Notes under the pieces: model-generated | Told to the model about the DNA's origin: nothing | Seen by the model: only the letters and a program-made list of their open reading frames with translations | The model's database searches: none | Translations under genes and position numbers: made by a program | Part shown: positions 45,344 to 56,604 of the stretch, piece by piece | Layout: each line of letters begins with the position of its first letter | Numbering within the stretch: the stretch's first letter is position 1 | NCBI RefSeq assembly: GCF_050003625.1 | Contig: NC_134398.1 | Location: 205,083,313 to 205,147,312, forward strand | Length of the DNA: 64,000 nucleotides | Reading direction: 5' to 3' | DNA from: Haematobia irritans | Lineage: Eukaryota > Arthropoda > Insecta > Diptera > Muscidae

Positions 45344-48300
45344 TATGGGCGGATAGTTATATGTGAGAAATTCAAGAGACAACCTGACGCAAGTGCAAGC
45401 GCGACAAAAATAAGCGTATCAAGCGAGTTTAACTTCAGGATGAAATGCTTCAAAAGAAAAAATCTCAAAATTAAATTGGGCGACAAAATGTGTGGGTTTA
45501 CTTTGTATTTTTCGATAGACAGAATTCTAGTGTAGAAAACTTTAAATTAAATTCGTTCTTCAGATTTAAACACACTAATGTGTGTATAATGACCGGCAGC
45601 GAAAAATCAGAATGCACCAAGGAAACCGAGGATTGATTTCGTTGCAGACTACCGAAGTGAGACATTTACTGGAGCGGTCAACCTAAAATGGCAACTGGTA
45701 CCAACCTTTGAGTCTGAGTCAACCTTTGCAAGCCATCTGAAGCCATGACACAAGCAAGCAAGTTTGAGCGCTGACCCCAGGACTGATTTCAGGTTTTTAT
45801 AGCGAGCAATGTTCAATTGGGTAGTCGTTAACTAGTCGTTCACTCAGCAACCACGAGAGAGCAACCTTAATTTCGTTCCGCGAGTTTGTATAAAGATAAA
45901 ACTTCCAGAGAAAAAAATAAAAAATCAACTGTTGAGAAAATTTCTTATAGACACCAAATCCGGAGAATATTCCCAATAGAAATACGTTTTTGAGATAAAT
46001 TTCTGATAAAAATTGAATTTTGAGAAAATTTTCTATGTAATTACAATTTCGAGCGTAAGTTCCATAAAAATAGAATATCGAGACAACTTTCCCTAGGAAA
46101 ACAACTGAGAGAACCTTACTATGGAAATGAGAGCACTTTCCGTACAGATAAAATTTCTAAAAAATGTTCTATAGAACAATAAAACACTTGAATTTTTTTT
46201 TTTACATCTGTGAAAATTATTTATAAAAAGAGAACCTCGAGAAAATCTTCCGTTGGAATTCAAATTTGAGAATTCTTTTTAATAAAATTAAATCGTGAGA
46301 AAATCTACCATAAAGGTTTGGAGAAAATTTTCCATAGATAATACACTTCTGAGAAAAGTGTATATATAAAAAAAATTTCGAGACAATTTCCGTAGGAATA
46401 AAAATTTGATAGAATTTTCCTAATAAAATTAAAAACGTGAGAAATTTTTCTATAAAAGTTTGGAGAAACTTTTCCAGAGATAATACAATTCTGAGAAAAG
46501 TGTTTTTTAAAAGTGTTTATGTTTAAAAGAGTTTCGGGAAAATTCAATCCAATCCGAATATTCCAGAGAGGAATCCACGCGTCGTAATGGTAATAGTAAT
46601 TAATTAATTAATTCGAATCAGCACGAGCTCAAAATTTCTTCGCACCTAAGGCTTGTAGCAATATACGCGGAAGCTCTTAGCGTACGGTACAATCATAATT
46701 TGTGAGACAACAGTCTCAACATATCCATAGATAACAATAAATAAAATAACACAGAACTAATCACAACATACGTAGATTATCGTCATAACAAATTTTAAGA
46801 ATCACCAGATAAGTTGTTTTTAATTTCAAATATTGTTTTCATCTCTATTGGTAAAGATGTTGGCATATATATGGTGCAACAACTGAGTCTGTGCGACTCA
46901 AGGTTTCTGGTAACGAAACCTCAATAACCGTTCCAATATGACTGTATGGTGGTTTCTAGCAATTAATTCTCGTTTCTTATTCTTTCCATTGAAAAACACT
47001 ACAAACGTTCGGTAGTGTTATGACGTTGCAATTTCATTTATTCTATTTATATTTGATTCTATGTTTTACTTGGTTTCATTTATCGTATGCCCGACGAGAG
47101 TAAAAAAAAAATCAAACTTGATGTTAGTTAGTGCTACTGTTTAGAACTCTAATGTTGTTAGTGCTATAGACGACTGTTTGGAGCACAACGCAATTTATTG
47201 TGGGATCAAGTACGTATTTAAATTCATATATTTAAGCGCTTCGCTTATTTTCAGTTTGTATTCAATCGTTTCAATTCAGTGTAATACCATCAAATCCAAA
47301 AATAGCGTTGCAAATTGCTTGCTTTCAACAAATTTTCCAATAGGTTTGAAGCGTTAAAATGAAATTTAGTTTGAAATGTTGTTGCTAATATGTCGAGAAA
47401 TCGATGCTAACATGTCGAATTCTACTGTTGAGGGTAATGTCTGCTTTTTGTTGAGAACGCGATCTTTTTCAACAATTTCTTAAATTGTATGTTACCCTAA
47501 TCCTTTGAAGCAATGTTTGAAAACAATCTTGAATCTTAGTATTTTTCAAACGTTTGTGTTCATTGGGTATGGTCCATACTTGCTCCTTTACAGTGGTCTA
47601 TATGTGTTTTCGTTACCGTGGTCTCCAACCTCTTTATAATAAATTAAAAAACACATGTGAGGTTTTAGGTGTTCCGTTGGTATAATTTCCAACGCAATAA
47701 AAAAGTAGTAGTATACTTTTAGGATCCTGCGATTAAATATAACCACTCAGGACGTGTAACGAAAACACTAACTACTTTTGAATAATAAAAAAAAGAAATG
47801 GGCGGTGACTTACAGAACTTTTAACAACTTGTACCAACTCCGATTTATACTAGTGTTCCTGGTTTCGTATTTGCCTTCAGCCGTTCAAATTAGTTTTGCG
47901 TTACCACCGTAAAAGGATAAATGTTCACAATCGCTGCCGTAGTTTTATGTGCTCCTAAAAAAACGGCATCAAAAAAACAAGATTCCCCCAAGTGGCTGAC
48001 GATGACAAAAATTCGTTGACTTTCAGGAGGCGGTGGATGGTGGAAGTTAGCAAAACGCACACGTAGAGAACGAACATTTAAAAAAACAGTCCATTTGATG
48101 ACGTAACGATGACTGTGGCGCAGGTTGATACTGCTTTTGTGTGTTGTATGTGCACAAAAAATCGTAGGCTTGCTCGGTTTCCGAAGATGATTATGTTGAT
48201 GTTAGGTGGTGTTTGGTGGTGTTTGGTGGTGTTTGGTGCATAGTTATGTCGCTGTAGATTAACCAATGCTTATAACAAGATTTTGTAGTGATGCACGACA

Positions 48301-49478
48301 CACTGACGTATATGTCCTCTTTATTCCAAATAGACGTATAATTATTTGCAGTCAAAAACGGTGACGAATGGAGATTCGTGGTTTAGCTGTGGTTACGACT
48401 GTTTTTTTGCATTACACCTGGAAAAAAGACTTATTAGTACCTTGGCATAGACTCTTTCTGTATCATTTTCGAAGCAAATTGTGAACAACTTCAATAAAAA
48501 AAGGACCAACAACTAAAACCTTACAACTGAGAAACGCTCTTGTTGGTCGAGTCGGTGGCCTAGGGGTGGCTTCTCCTCCAGTATGCGCGCTGTTTAATTA
48601 GGGTCTTTCCAATGATTTCTTTTAAAGGAAATACACTTACTGTATTGTTGATTTTCCACCGGGTTTATAAATTAACAACCGACTAATATGGCCTTACACT
48701 GGTTCCACTGCCTTATTCGAAACCTAGGGGCTATCCTCGAACTTAGTGGTCATCTTCAAGCGTTATTTGACAACTTGCTCAGGTCGGGCGAACTGGATCA
48801 AACATCTACGTTTTTTATGGGCACATACAACCAGTTCGTCGTGAGAGACTTGTGCAATATTCGTACGTGTTTGTTCTTCGTTCACTTGCCGGTGATGGTG
48901 GCGAAGAGTATAGCATCCAACCCTTTCGACCGTGTTGTGCTGACGGTTAGGTTAAGACGTCTATTGAATTGTACCTCTGCAAACTAAAAGGTGTATTTTA
49001 ATGAAGTCCGATGGCATGAACTAATAAAACTTGGATTTGGGCACACGTGCAGTGTGGTTACGCAATCGTAATCCTTGTAGATGCCTCCAAATCACGAACA
49101 CCAATCTTACCACCAATGTTAATTCTGCTGTTGCACATCATTTGCCACTTTTTATTTAATTGCACGAGTTAATTTTTAAATTTTGTACGCATGAACATCG
49201 ACCTTACTACAAATGGAAAATCTGTTGTCTTATCGTCTCCAACTTCAATTAATTATTATTTTCTCCAGTGCAGCCAACATTGAAAATGTCAATGTTTGTT
49301 ATTTTTTTTCCTATGACAGACTATAATACCCATTCACAATAGGATACCTTCAAGAACGTTGCCACTGCAAATTTGTGGGTATTATCAAAGCTTACCGGGA
49401 AAATAGAAGTGCCTAAACAATTTATTATTTTTTAATAATTACAGGACTGCAAAGTTAATCGATGGTTACAAGAGAGGT
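45344..49478 (-). other. Unusually long 5' leader of the BEL/Pao element
   Basis: 4.1 kb between the primer-binding site and the gag start, without any frame over about 100 codons on the sense strand. At 45930-46540 it holds a strongly degenerate stretch of satellite-like DNA ('gagaaaattttctatgtaat', 'gagaaaatttttctataaaa'). A 10-bp tandem GGTGGTGTTT (3.5 copies) is at 48205-48238. Immediately upstream of the gag frame is a possible 3' splice site (TTGCACTTGCGTCAG, about 45384), so the leader might be removed as an intron. That is inference. Confidence 0.6.
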
Positions 49479-49489
49479 TCGAAGGACCA
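49479..49489 (-). other. Primer-binding site, tRNA-Tyr type
   Basis: The sense strand immediately after the 5' LTR reads TGGTCCTTCGA, the complement of a 3' end TCGAAGGACCA. That is the conserved eukaryotic tRNA-Tyr 3' end (which pairs with its CCTTCGA 5' end). Eleven bases match with no gap between LTR and site. The tRNA identity comes from memory of the conserved tRNA. Confidence 0.8.
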
Positions 49490-50048
49490 TGTAGATTTTA
49501 TTACGTATTATCAATTGAGAGCTAAGGCTCGACATCGAAGCTAAGGCTTTCAGTTAGATTTATCAAGAGGGAAAAATGGGGAACTAAGATTCCAAGGGAT
49601 TCTGCAGAGATTGGTGGAACTTAGGTTCCTGGGTTAATGGGGCACTTTATATGATCACACTGCCACCATGAGTACTTACATGGAAAACCAATATACCGCA
49701 ACGAGAGAAAAAGAGACAAGTTGAGTTTAAGTTGAGATGACAAACTTTTTATTGAGGAGGGATAGATCCTTTTACGTTGAAAACTGGCTGAAGAAAGAGG
49801 CCGGAAACTTAGACTAGATTTGACAGGTGAATTCAGAGTTTCAGAAAAGAAGAAAGGGGAAAGCAGATAGAAAACAGAGTTGCTACTTAAAATTATGACA
49901 GCTTAAAACTCTAACCTATTACACGCTAACGGCTAATCTAAAAAGAAAATTCATTTAACTTATCTTAACGATAGGAATTCAATATTAATTCAAATTTCAA
50001 TTCAATAATTCAAAATTCATACTCAATATATTTAAACTACATTAAACA
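49490..50048 (-). repeat. 5' LTR of BEL/Pao element
   Basis: 559 bp, TG...CA. On the sense strand a TATA-like ATATAAAG at 49652-49645 is the likely core promoter. It differs from the 3' LTR at 49631 (G/A), 49783 (A/G) and 49915 (C/T). Confidence 0.97.
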
Positions 50049-50053
50049 ATTCC
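50049..50053. repeat. BEL/Pao target-site duplication, right
   Basis: ATTCC, the partner of 38767-38771. Confidence 0.9.
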
Positions 50054-50114
50054 AATGAAATCGAGAATTTTTGTTGAGTAATCACAGTCTAATGTCCCTT
50101 TCACTGCGAGACCA

Positions 50115-50764
50115 CGGTTACCACAGTTGGTAGAATCCTACCAAACACGGCAGATTTTTTACGGTTTGGTAGAATTGTATATGTTTTGGTAGATTTTGCA
50201 AAATATTCCTCTCCAACTAAGAGGTACTTCACAAATTTTCTATAGAAATAACATTTTGAAAATATTTTCCATAGAAATAAAATTTTGACAAAATCTTCTA
50301 TAGAAATAAAATTTTGACAAATTTTCTATAGAAATAAAATTTTGACAATATTTTCTATAGAAATAAAATTTTGACAATATTTTCTATAGAAATAAAATTT
50401 TGATACAATTTTCTATAGATATAAAATGTTCACAAAATTTTCTATAGAAATAAAATTTTGACAAAATTTTCTATAGAAATAAAATTTTGACAAAATTTTC
50501 TATAGAAATAAAATTTTGACAAAATCTTCTATAGTAATAAAATTTTGACAAAAATTTTTTATAGAAATAAAGTTTTGATAAAATTTTCTATAGAAATAAA
50601 GTTTTGATAAAATTTTCTATAGAAATAAAATTTTGACAAAATTTTCTATAGAAATAAAATTTTGACAACATTTTCTTTAGAAATAAAAGTTTGACAAAAT
50701 CTTCTATAGAAATAAAATTTTGACAAAATTTTCTATCGAAATAAAATTTGGTAGATTATTTTTG
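50115..50764 (-). mobile_element. Satellite-bearing TIR element, copy F, inverted, short
   Basis: Starts CGGTTACCAC (50115-50124), then 'agttggtagaatcctacca', 'ttttggtagattttgcaaaa' and 'tccaactaagaggtacttc', the same order as copies A and E. Then 17-18 quite regular 29-bp units fill 50235-50748. The far end stops at 'ttggtagattatttttg', without the outer motif, against a DINE copy. Confidence 0.65.
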
Positions 50765-52412
50765 GGGGTCGGCTACATATAACTATAGACCGATATGGAC
50801 CAATTTTGGCATGGTTGTTGGCGGCCATATACCAGCGGAGCGGGTGAATTTTGCTCTTCCAAGGGGCTCCGGAGGTCAAATATGGGAATCTGTTTATATG
50901 GGGCTACATATAATTATGGACCGATATGGACCAATTCCAGGATGGTTGTTAGAGACCATATACTAACACCACGTACCAAATTTCAACCGAATCGGATGAA
51001 TTTTGCTCATCCATGAGGCTCCGGGGGTCAAATCTGGTGATCGGTTTATATGGGGAATATATATAATTATAGACCATATACTAATACCGTGAAACAAATT
51101 TCAGCCGGCTCGGATGAAATTTACTTCTCTTAGAGGCTCCGCAAGCCAAATCGGGGGATCGGATTGTGGACTGGGGTGGACCAATTTTTGCATAGTTGTT
51201 AGAGACAATATACTTACTAGGGGTGTGCGCGTGACACGAAATTCTCGTGACACGCGTGATTCACACGTGAATCACGTGAGTCGTGAACATAATCCAAAGC
51301 AAGTCTCATGAATGTGCGTGAACGGGACTAAAAAATTGTTGTCGTGCGTGAGCGTGCGTGAGAAATAAAATCGGTTCGTGAATGTGCGTGAATAAAATTT
51401 CTGCGTAGTCACGCTCACGAAAAAATCAAGATTTAATTCATACTCGTATGTTAAATGAAATTAATTTAGCTCTCAAACTATATTCTATTTTTGAAGTTTG
51501 TTACCTTTGCTGATTTCCGTTTGGAAAATGTCGTGAGGCTCGTGAATTTGTCGTGAATCACGAGAATTGTCGTGAATCGTGCGTGAACGTGAGTCCTTAA
51601 AAGTAGTTCGTGCGTGAGCGTGCGTGAGTGGGATTGGCTACAACATGTATCGTGCGTGGGCGTGCGTGAATAAACATTTTGCTTCCTGAATGTGCGTGAG
51701 TGTGAGTGAAATTTCAGTCCCGCGCACACCTCTAATACTTACACCATGTACCAAATTTCAGGCGGATCGGATGAAATTTGCTTCTTTTAGAGGCTCCGCA
51801 AACCAAATCTGGAGATCGGTTTATATGGGGGCTATATATAATTATGGACCTATAAGGACCAATTTTTGCACGTTTCTTAAAGATCATATATTTATACCGT
51901 GTACCTAATTTCAGCAGTATCGGGTTCTTCTCTTAGGGGTTCCGCAAGCCAAATCTGGGGTTCGGTTTATATGGGGTCTATATATAACTATAGACCGATA
52001 TGGACCAATTTTTGCATGGTTTTGAGAGACCATATACCAACACCATGAACCAAATTTCAACCGGATCGGATGAATTTTGCTCCTTCAAGAGGTTCCGCAA
52101 GCCAAATCTGAGCGTCGGCTTATATGGGGGCTATACGTAAAGTAGTCCGATATGGCCCATCTGCAATACCATCCGACCTACATCAATGACAACTTTTTAT
52201 GCCAAGTTTCAAGTCGATAGCTTGTTTCATTCGGAAGTTAGCGTGATTTCAACAGACGGACGGACGGACGGACATGCTTAAATCGACTCAGAATTTGACC
52301 ACGACCCAGAATATATATATTTTATGGGGTCTTACAGCAATATTTCGGTGTGTTACAAACGGAATGACAAAGTTAATATACCCTCATCCTATGGTGGAGG
52401 GTATAAAAATTA
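50765..52412 (-). mobile_element. DINE-1-like element, inverted, interrupted by hAT
   Basis: Six or more ~153-bp units from 50765 to 52140, then on the minus strand 'gctatcgacttgaaacttgg', the GTCC tract (52254-52274), 'cataaaatatatatattctg' and the terminal TATACCCTCCACCATAGGAT hairpin ending at 52412. A hAT-like element (51218-51734) splits it. It is one of the most complete DINE copies here. Confidence 0.85.
51218..51734. mobile_element. 517-bp hAT-like element built of CGTGA repeats
   Basis: Termini TAGGGGTGTGCGCG (51218-51231) and its inverse CGCGCACACCTCTA (51721-51734) differ at one base. The 8-bp target duplication ATACTTAC (51210-51217 and 51735-51742) and TAGNGGTGTGC ends fit hAT. 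The interior is mostly short variants of GTGCGTGA/CGTGAATGTGCGTGA in both orientations, with a G+C content far above the surroundings. No transposase. Confidence 0.9.
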
Positions 52413-52493
52413 AAATTGGGATACAGATCTCATTTATCGAATTTTCATACTCTTTTCGCAGTATATTAATAAAGCTATACACGTACAAACAAA

Positions 52494-52822
52494 GGGAGTC
52501 ACCGTGGTGCAATGGTTAGCATGCCCTATGCAAGGCGGGGGTTCGATTCCTGCTTCAACCGAACACCAAAAGTTTTTCAACGGTGGGTTATCCTACCTTA
52601 GTAATGCTGGTGACATTTGTGATGGTTGCAAAGCTTCTCTAAGTGGTTTCACTGCAATGTGGAACGCCGTTTCGACTCGGCTATAAAAAGGTGGTCTCTT
52701 GTCATTGAGCTTAACATGGAATCGGGCAGCACTCAGTGATAAGAGAGAAGTTCACCAATGTGGTATCACAATGGACTGAATAGTCTAAGTGAGCCTGATA
52801 CATCGGGCTGCCACCTAACCTA
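52494..52822 (+). mobile_element. tRNA-derived SINE, near full length
   Basis: Head GGGAGTCACCGTGG, A box TGGTGCAATGG (52505-52515), B box GGTTCGATTCC (52540-52550), with about 9 bp missing between the boxes compared with other copies. The tail is CCTAACCTAA. The left target copy is ACGTACAAACAA (52481-52492). The right copy, ACGTAAAAACAA, begins at 52823 but is split by the following hAT element. Confidence 0.85.
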
Positions 52823-52831
52823 ACGTAAAAA

Positions 52832-54161
52832 CATTAGCGTAACTAGACAATTTTCCTAGGGTGGGGGGGGCTATAGCCCCCCTAGCAAAAAATGTATAGA
52901 CTGAACTTATAGGTTCATTAATTGTTTTATTAAAAAAAAAAAAGAATAAAAAATAGACATCAAAATAATATATAATAAAGCAAATAAAAGTGGTTCCACA
53001 CTTTTCCCAGCAAACAAATTTGGATTTGTTCTAAAGACACAACTTTAAAAGCACTTCCAAAAATATGCTCACAAAGAAGTTAATTATATTACCTACACAG
53101 AAAGTTTTTTACTTCAGTTTTTTCATATTTTTATGCGTAATTTTTGTTTTCAGTTTTCAAATAGTTTAAAAAAAGAGTAAGAATAAATAAAATGGTAAAA
53201 ATTATTCAATATTTGCCACAAAAATGCTAAATCCATTATAGAAAAATCGATAATTGTTGAAAATATTCAAACAAGCGTTAGAATGCATTAAAAATCATAA
53301 AAAAATATAAAAATTATTATAAATTATTGTTTCTTGAAGCTCGAGGTTTTTATAAATATTTATATAATTCTAACAAAAGGTCGACCAAAAATCAAATAAA
53401 AAACGAATAAATAAAAATTATTTATCTGAGAAAATATCACACAATTTTTTAATTCACATTCAAAACTCTGAATTCGGTTCACACCGTAAGAAATGATGCA
53501 AATTTATTACAGCGGCTGTTGAAACGGTGGACATTCGTTCTATGACGAGTTCCTATTACATTCATCGCTTCTCCGCCAATTTTGCACCACTTCCGGACCC
53601 AAAAAGAACATTTTCACTTCTTTTTTGGCGACGCTTTTTTGCAGCATTATTAATATATTAATTTATGAAAGAATAGTTCTAATACCAATTACTATTTTTT
53701 AATTAAGATGACTAAACGTAGACTATAGACTTATGGTTTAGTTGAATAACTAACAGCCTGTTTCTGTATGTCGAATGAGCTCTGTCGATCGACTAAAATG
53801 GAAACAAACAGCTGAATTTATAACCAAAAAACAACTGTTTCTATGCATTTCAGTCGATCGATTGAACTCGTTCGACATACAGAAACAGGCTGTTAGTTAT
53901 TCAACTAAACCATAAGTTCAATCACAGCTGTATTTCATAAATATCAGACTTCAAACATTGCCATCGGCAACTGCTAGCACAACGCAAGTAATTCGATTGT
54001 GTATGAAAGTTTTTAGCGGAACTTTGTGCGGTTGTATATACTTGTTTAATTTTTATAAAAATGTAAAATCGTAAATAGGTTTTCAAATTCTGGGGGGGGG
54101 GTGGCTAAATTTTTTCTGGGGGGGTCTAAGCCCCCTCCCCAGAGGCCTTCCTACGCTTATG
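52832..54161. mobile_element. 1330-bp hAT-like element with 8-bp target duplication
   Basis: Ends CATTAGCGTA (52832-52841) and inverted CATAAGCGTA (54152-54161). Target duplication CGTAAAAA at 52824-52831 and 54162-54169. Both subterminal regions have long G and C runs (52860-52890 and 54092-54140) able to pair or form G-quadruplexes. The interior is AT-rich, with no transposase; it contains a foldback (53729-53917) and a DINE terminus (53955-54046). A related inverted piece lies at 58310-58583. Confidence 0.85.
53729..53917. mobile_element. Foldback element, 189 bp, nested in hAT
   Basis: The arms begin ACTTATGGTTTAGTTGAATA on both strands. They are identical for the first 47 bp and about 80% similar for the next 25, around a ~40-bp loop. 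No coding capacity; a target duplication is not evident. Confidence 0.8.
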
Positions 54162-54165
54162 CGTA

Positions 54166-55504
54166 AAAACAAGTAAGGAAAGTTTAAAGCCGACTATATT
54201 ATACCCTGCACCACCTTGTAGATCTAAATTTTCGATACCATACCACATCTGTCAAATGTGTTGGGGGCTAACATATATATAAAGGTTTGACCCAAATACA
54301 TACATTTAAATATAACTCGATTTGGACAGAATTTGATAGACTTTTACAAAATCTATAGTCTCAAAATTTAAGTCAGCTAATGCACTAGGGTGGAACACAA
54401 TGTTAGTAAACAAATATGGGAAACATTTAAATCTGAAGCAATTTTAAGGAAACTTCGCAAAAGCTTATTTATGATTTATCGCTCGATATATAACATACAT
54501 GTATTAGAAGTTTAGGAAAATTAGAGTAATTTTTACAACTTTTCGATTAAGCAGTGGCGATTTTACATGGAAAATGTTGGTATTTTGACCATTTTTGTCG
54601 AAATCAGAAAAACATATATATGGGAGCTATATCTAAATCTGTACCGATTTCAACCAAATTTGGCACGCATAGCTACAATGCTAATTCTACTACCTGTGCA
54701 ATATTTCAACTAAATCGGAGCAAAAAATTTGCCTCTGTTGTCATATGAGTGTAAATCGGGCGAAAGCTATATATGGGAGCTATATATAAATCTGAACCGA
54801 TTTCAACCAAATTTGACACGCATAGCTACAATGCTAATTCTACTCCCTGTGCAAATTTTCAATTAAATCGGAGTAAAAGATTGGCCACTGTGTTCATATG
54901 AGTGTAAATCGGGCGAATGATATATATGGGAGCTATATCTAAATCTGAACCACACACTTGACTACACTACTAATTGTACTCCTAGTGCAAAATTTCAACC
55001 AAATTGGGGTAAAATTCTGGCTTCTGGGACCGTATTAGTCCATATCGGGCGAAAGATATATATGGGAGCTATATCTAAATCTGAACCGATTTCAATAAAA
55101 TTTGACACACTTGACTATAGTACTAATTGTTATTCTTGTGCAAAATTTTAAGCAAATTTTGGTAAAACTCTGGCTTCTGGGGCCATATAAGTCCATGTCG
55201 GGCGAAAGATATATATGGGAGCTATATCTATAACTGAACCGATTTCTTCCAAAATCAATAGGGTTCTATTCTGAGCTAAAACACATACTTGTGCCAAATT
55301 TGAAGTCGATTGGACTAAAACTGCGACCTAGACTTTGATTACAAAATTGTGTTCACTGACAGACAGACTTGGCTATATCGACTCAGGAGCCCACCCTGAG
55401 CATTTTTGCCAAAGACACCATGTGTCTATCTCGTCTCCTTCTGGGTGTTGCAAATATATGCACTAACTTGTAATATCCTGTTCCACAGTGTGGCGCAGGG
55501 TATA
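54166..55504 (+). mobile_element. Family 2 element, full length
   Basis: Starts AAAACAAGTAAGGAAAGTTT. Inverted ends TATACCCTGCACCAC (about 54201-54215) and GTGGCGCAGGGTATA (55490-55504) match at 14 of 15 positions. It holds five ~130-bp units and a 'gacagacagacttgg' core. This copy keeps the uninterrupted 'ccaaagacaccatgtgtc' site that a SINE occupies in the 11677 copy. Confidence 0.8.
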
Positions 55505-55953
55505 ACAAATGCCATTTTAAAAAATCCTAATTATAACGGATTCTGCAAAGTACAAAATGTTTTCTTAATTCTTAAAAAACTTTAAATCAAAGATGATAAA
55601 TCCTAAATATAAGCCTTAGCCTATATTTGAAGCGTTTTTATCTTAAATCTAAAGATTGAAGATTTCAGTTAATTTAAGGACGACTTCTTTAAATCAAAAA
55701 TAATGAGTTCCTTTACTTTAAGGAAAATTTGCCTTAATTCAAAGATATGCGACTTTAACGGTGGGACGCAAGTTTCTAAAATGTATGTCCTAAATTTAAT
55801 GAAAAACAATTTTTTTAGCAAAGTTCGTAAACTTTATATGAATTAAAATTTCGTTATTTTTTAGAAATTTGTCCTTAATATTTAGTAAATTTCGCATCCT
55901 AAAATTAATATTACGTCATATTTAATATCACGTAAATATTTTTTTTCAGTGTG
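55505..55953 (-). mobile_element. MITE copy (CACTGAAAAA family, inverted)
   Basis: Right end TTTTTTTTCAGTG at about 55941-55953. The interior ('gggacgcaagtttctaaaat', 'ttgaagcgtttttatctta') matches the forward piece at 62345-62695 and the fragment at 36691-36865. The left end is indistinct. Confidence 0.65.
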
Positions 55954-56240
55954 GCATATATTGTTAGAATGTCGATTCTACTTACTGTGCAATGTTTTGG
56001 AGTAGATCTTTGGCACATATGATTATATGAGTTTAAATCGGCCAAAGAATTTATATATGTCAAAATTTCAACCGAATTTGATATGCATGAATCTTGTGCA
56101 AAATTCCACGTAAATTGCATTAGAACTTTGGCCTTTGCGGTCTTATTAGTGTAAATCGGGCAAAAGATATATCTAAACCTCAACTGAGCTATATCTAAGC
56201 CTCAACTGATTTCTTCCAAAATCAAAAGGGTTTTAATGCC
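55954..56240 (+). mobile_element. Family 2 fragment
   Basis: Degenerate internal units ('gtttaaatcggccaaagaat', 'gtgtaaatcgggcaaaagat', 'tttcttccaaaatcaaaagg') without either terminus. Confidence 0.55.
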
Positions 56241-56604
56241 AGCATCCATTATATTAAATCCCAAAACATAGTGCTATTATGGGATGTTTAAACTCATCTA
56301 AATTTTTCAATATCCTACGAACAACACCACGCATTTTAAGCATTCATACAAAATCCTCAAAACTTGCTCACCATATGCAGTGGAAAAGTTTTCTAATTAA
56401 AAAATTTCGACATAAGTCATAAAAAAACAGCTTGAAAATATATTAGACAATTTTATGAGTTCATATTTTTGTAAAGCAAAAACAACAAAAAATGAAGGGG
56501 CACTATAACAAAACGAAATATGTATGATGGCAAACAAAACCAAATATTTAGTCAATTTGGCCAAATGAGCATGTTTGCTTTGCTTGAAGAAAAAGTAAGT
56601 GAAA
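56241..56604. other. No recognisable feature
   Basis: AT-rich DNA between two family 2 copies. Confidence 0.45.

Larger units (their letters stand above)
38772..50048 (-). mobile_element. BEL/Pao LTR retrotransposon, complete
   Basis: An 11,277-bp element with 559-bp LTRs (TG...CA), a 5-bp target duplication, a primer-binding site, a short purine tract, an uninterrupted gag-pol frame and an additional 3' ORF. The domain order protease-RT-RNase H-integrase and the family-specific DUF1759, DUF1758, Pao peptidase and DUF5641 regions place it in BEL/Pao. The LTRs differ at only 3 of 559 positions, all transitions, so it is a recent insertion and may still be competent. The internal region is larger than usual because of a 4.1-kb leader. 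Confidence 0.97.

Noticed and set aside
48688..48987. 99-codon plus-strand frame in the retrotransposon leader
   Set aside because: Antisense to the element, no recognisable domain, and no repeat or splice context supporting it. An antisense product cannot be excluded but nothing supports it.
50115..50764. Recent satellite element as part of the BEL/Pao element
   Set aside because: The BEL/Pao element ends at 50048 with a matching target duplication, so the satellite element is flanking DNA.
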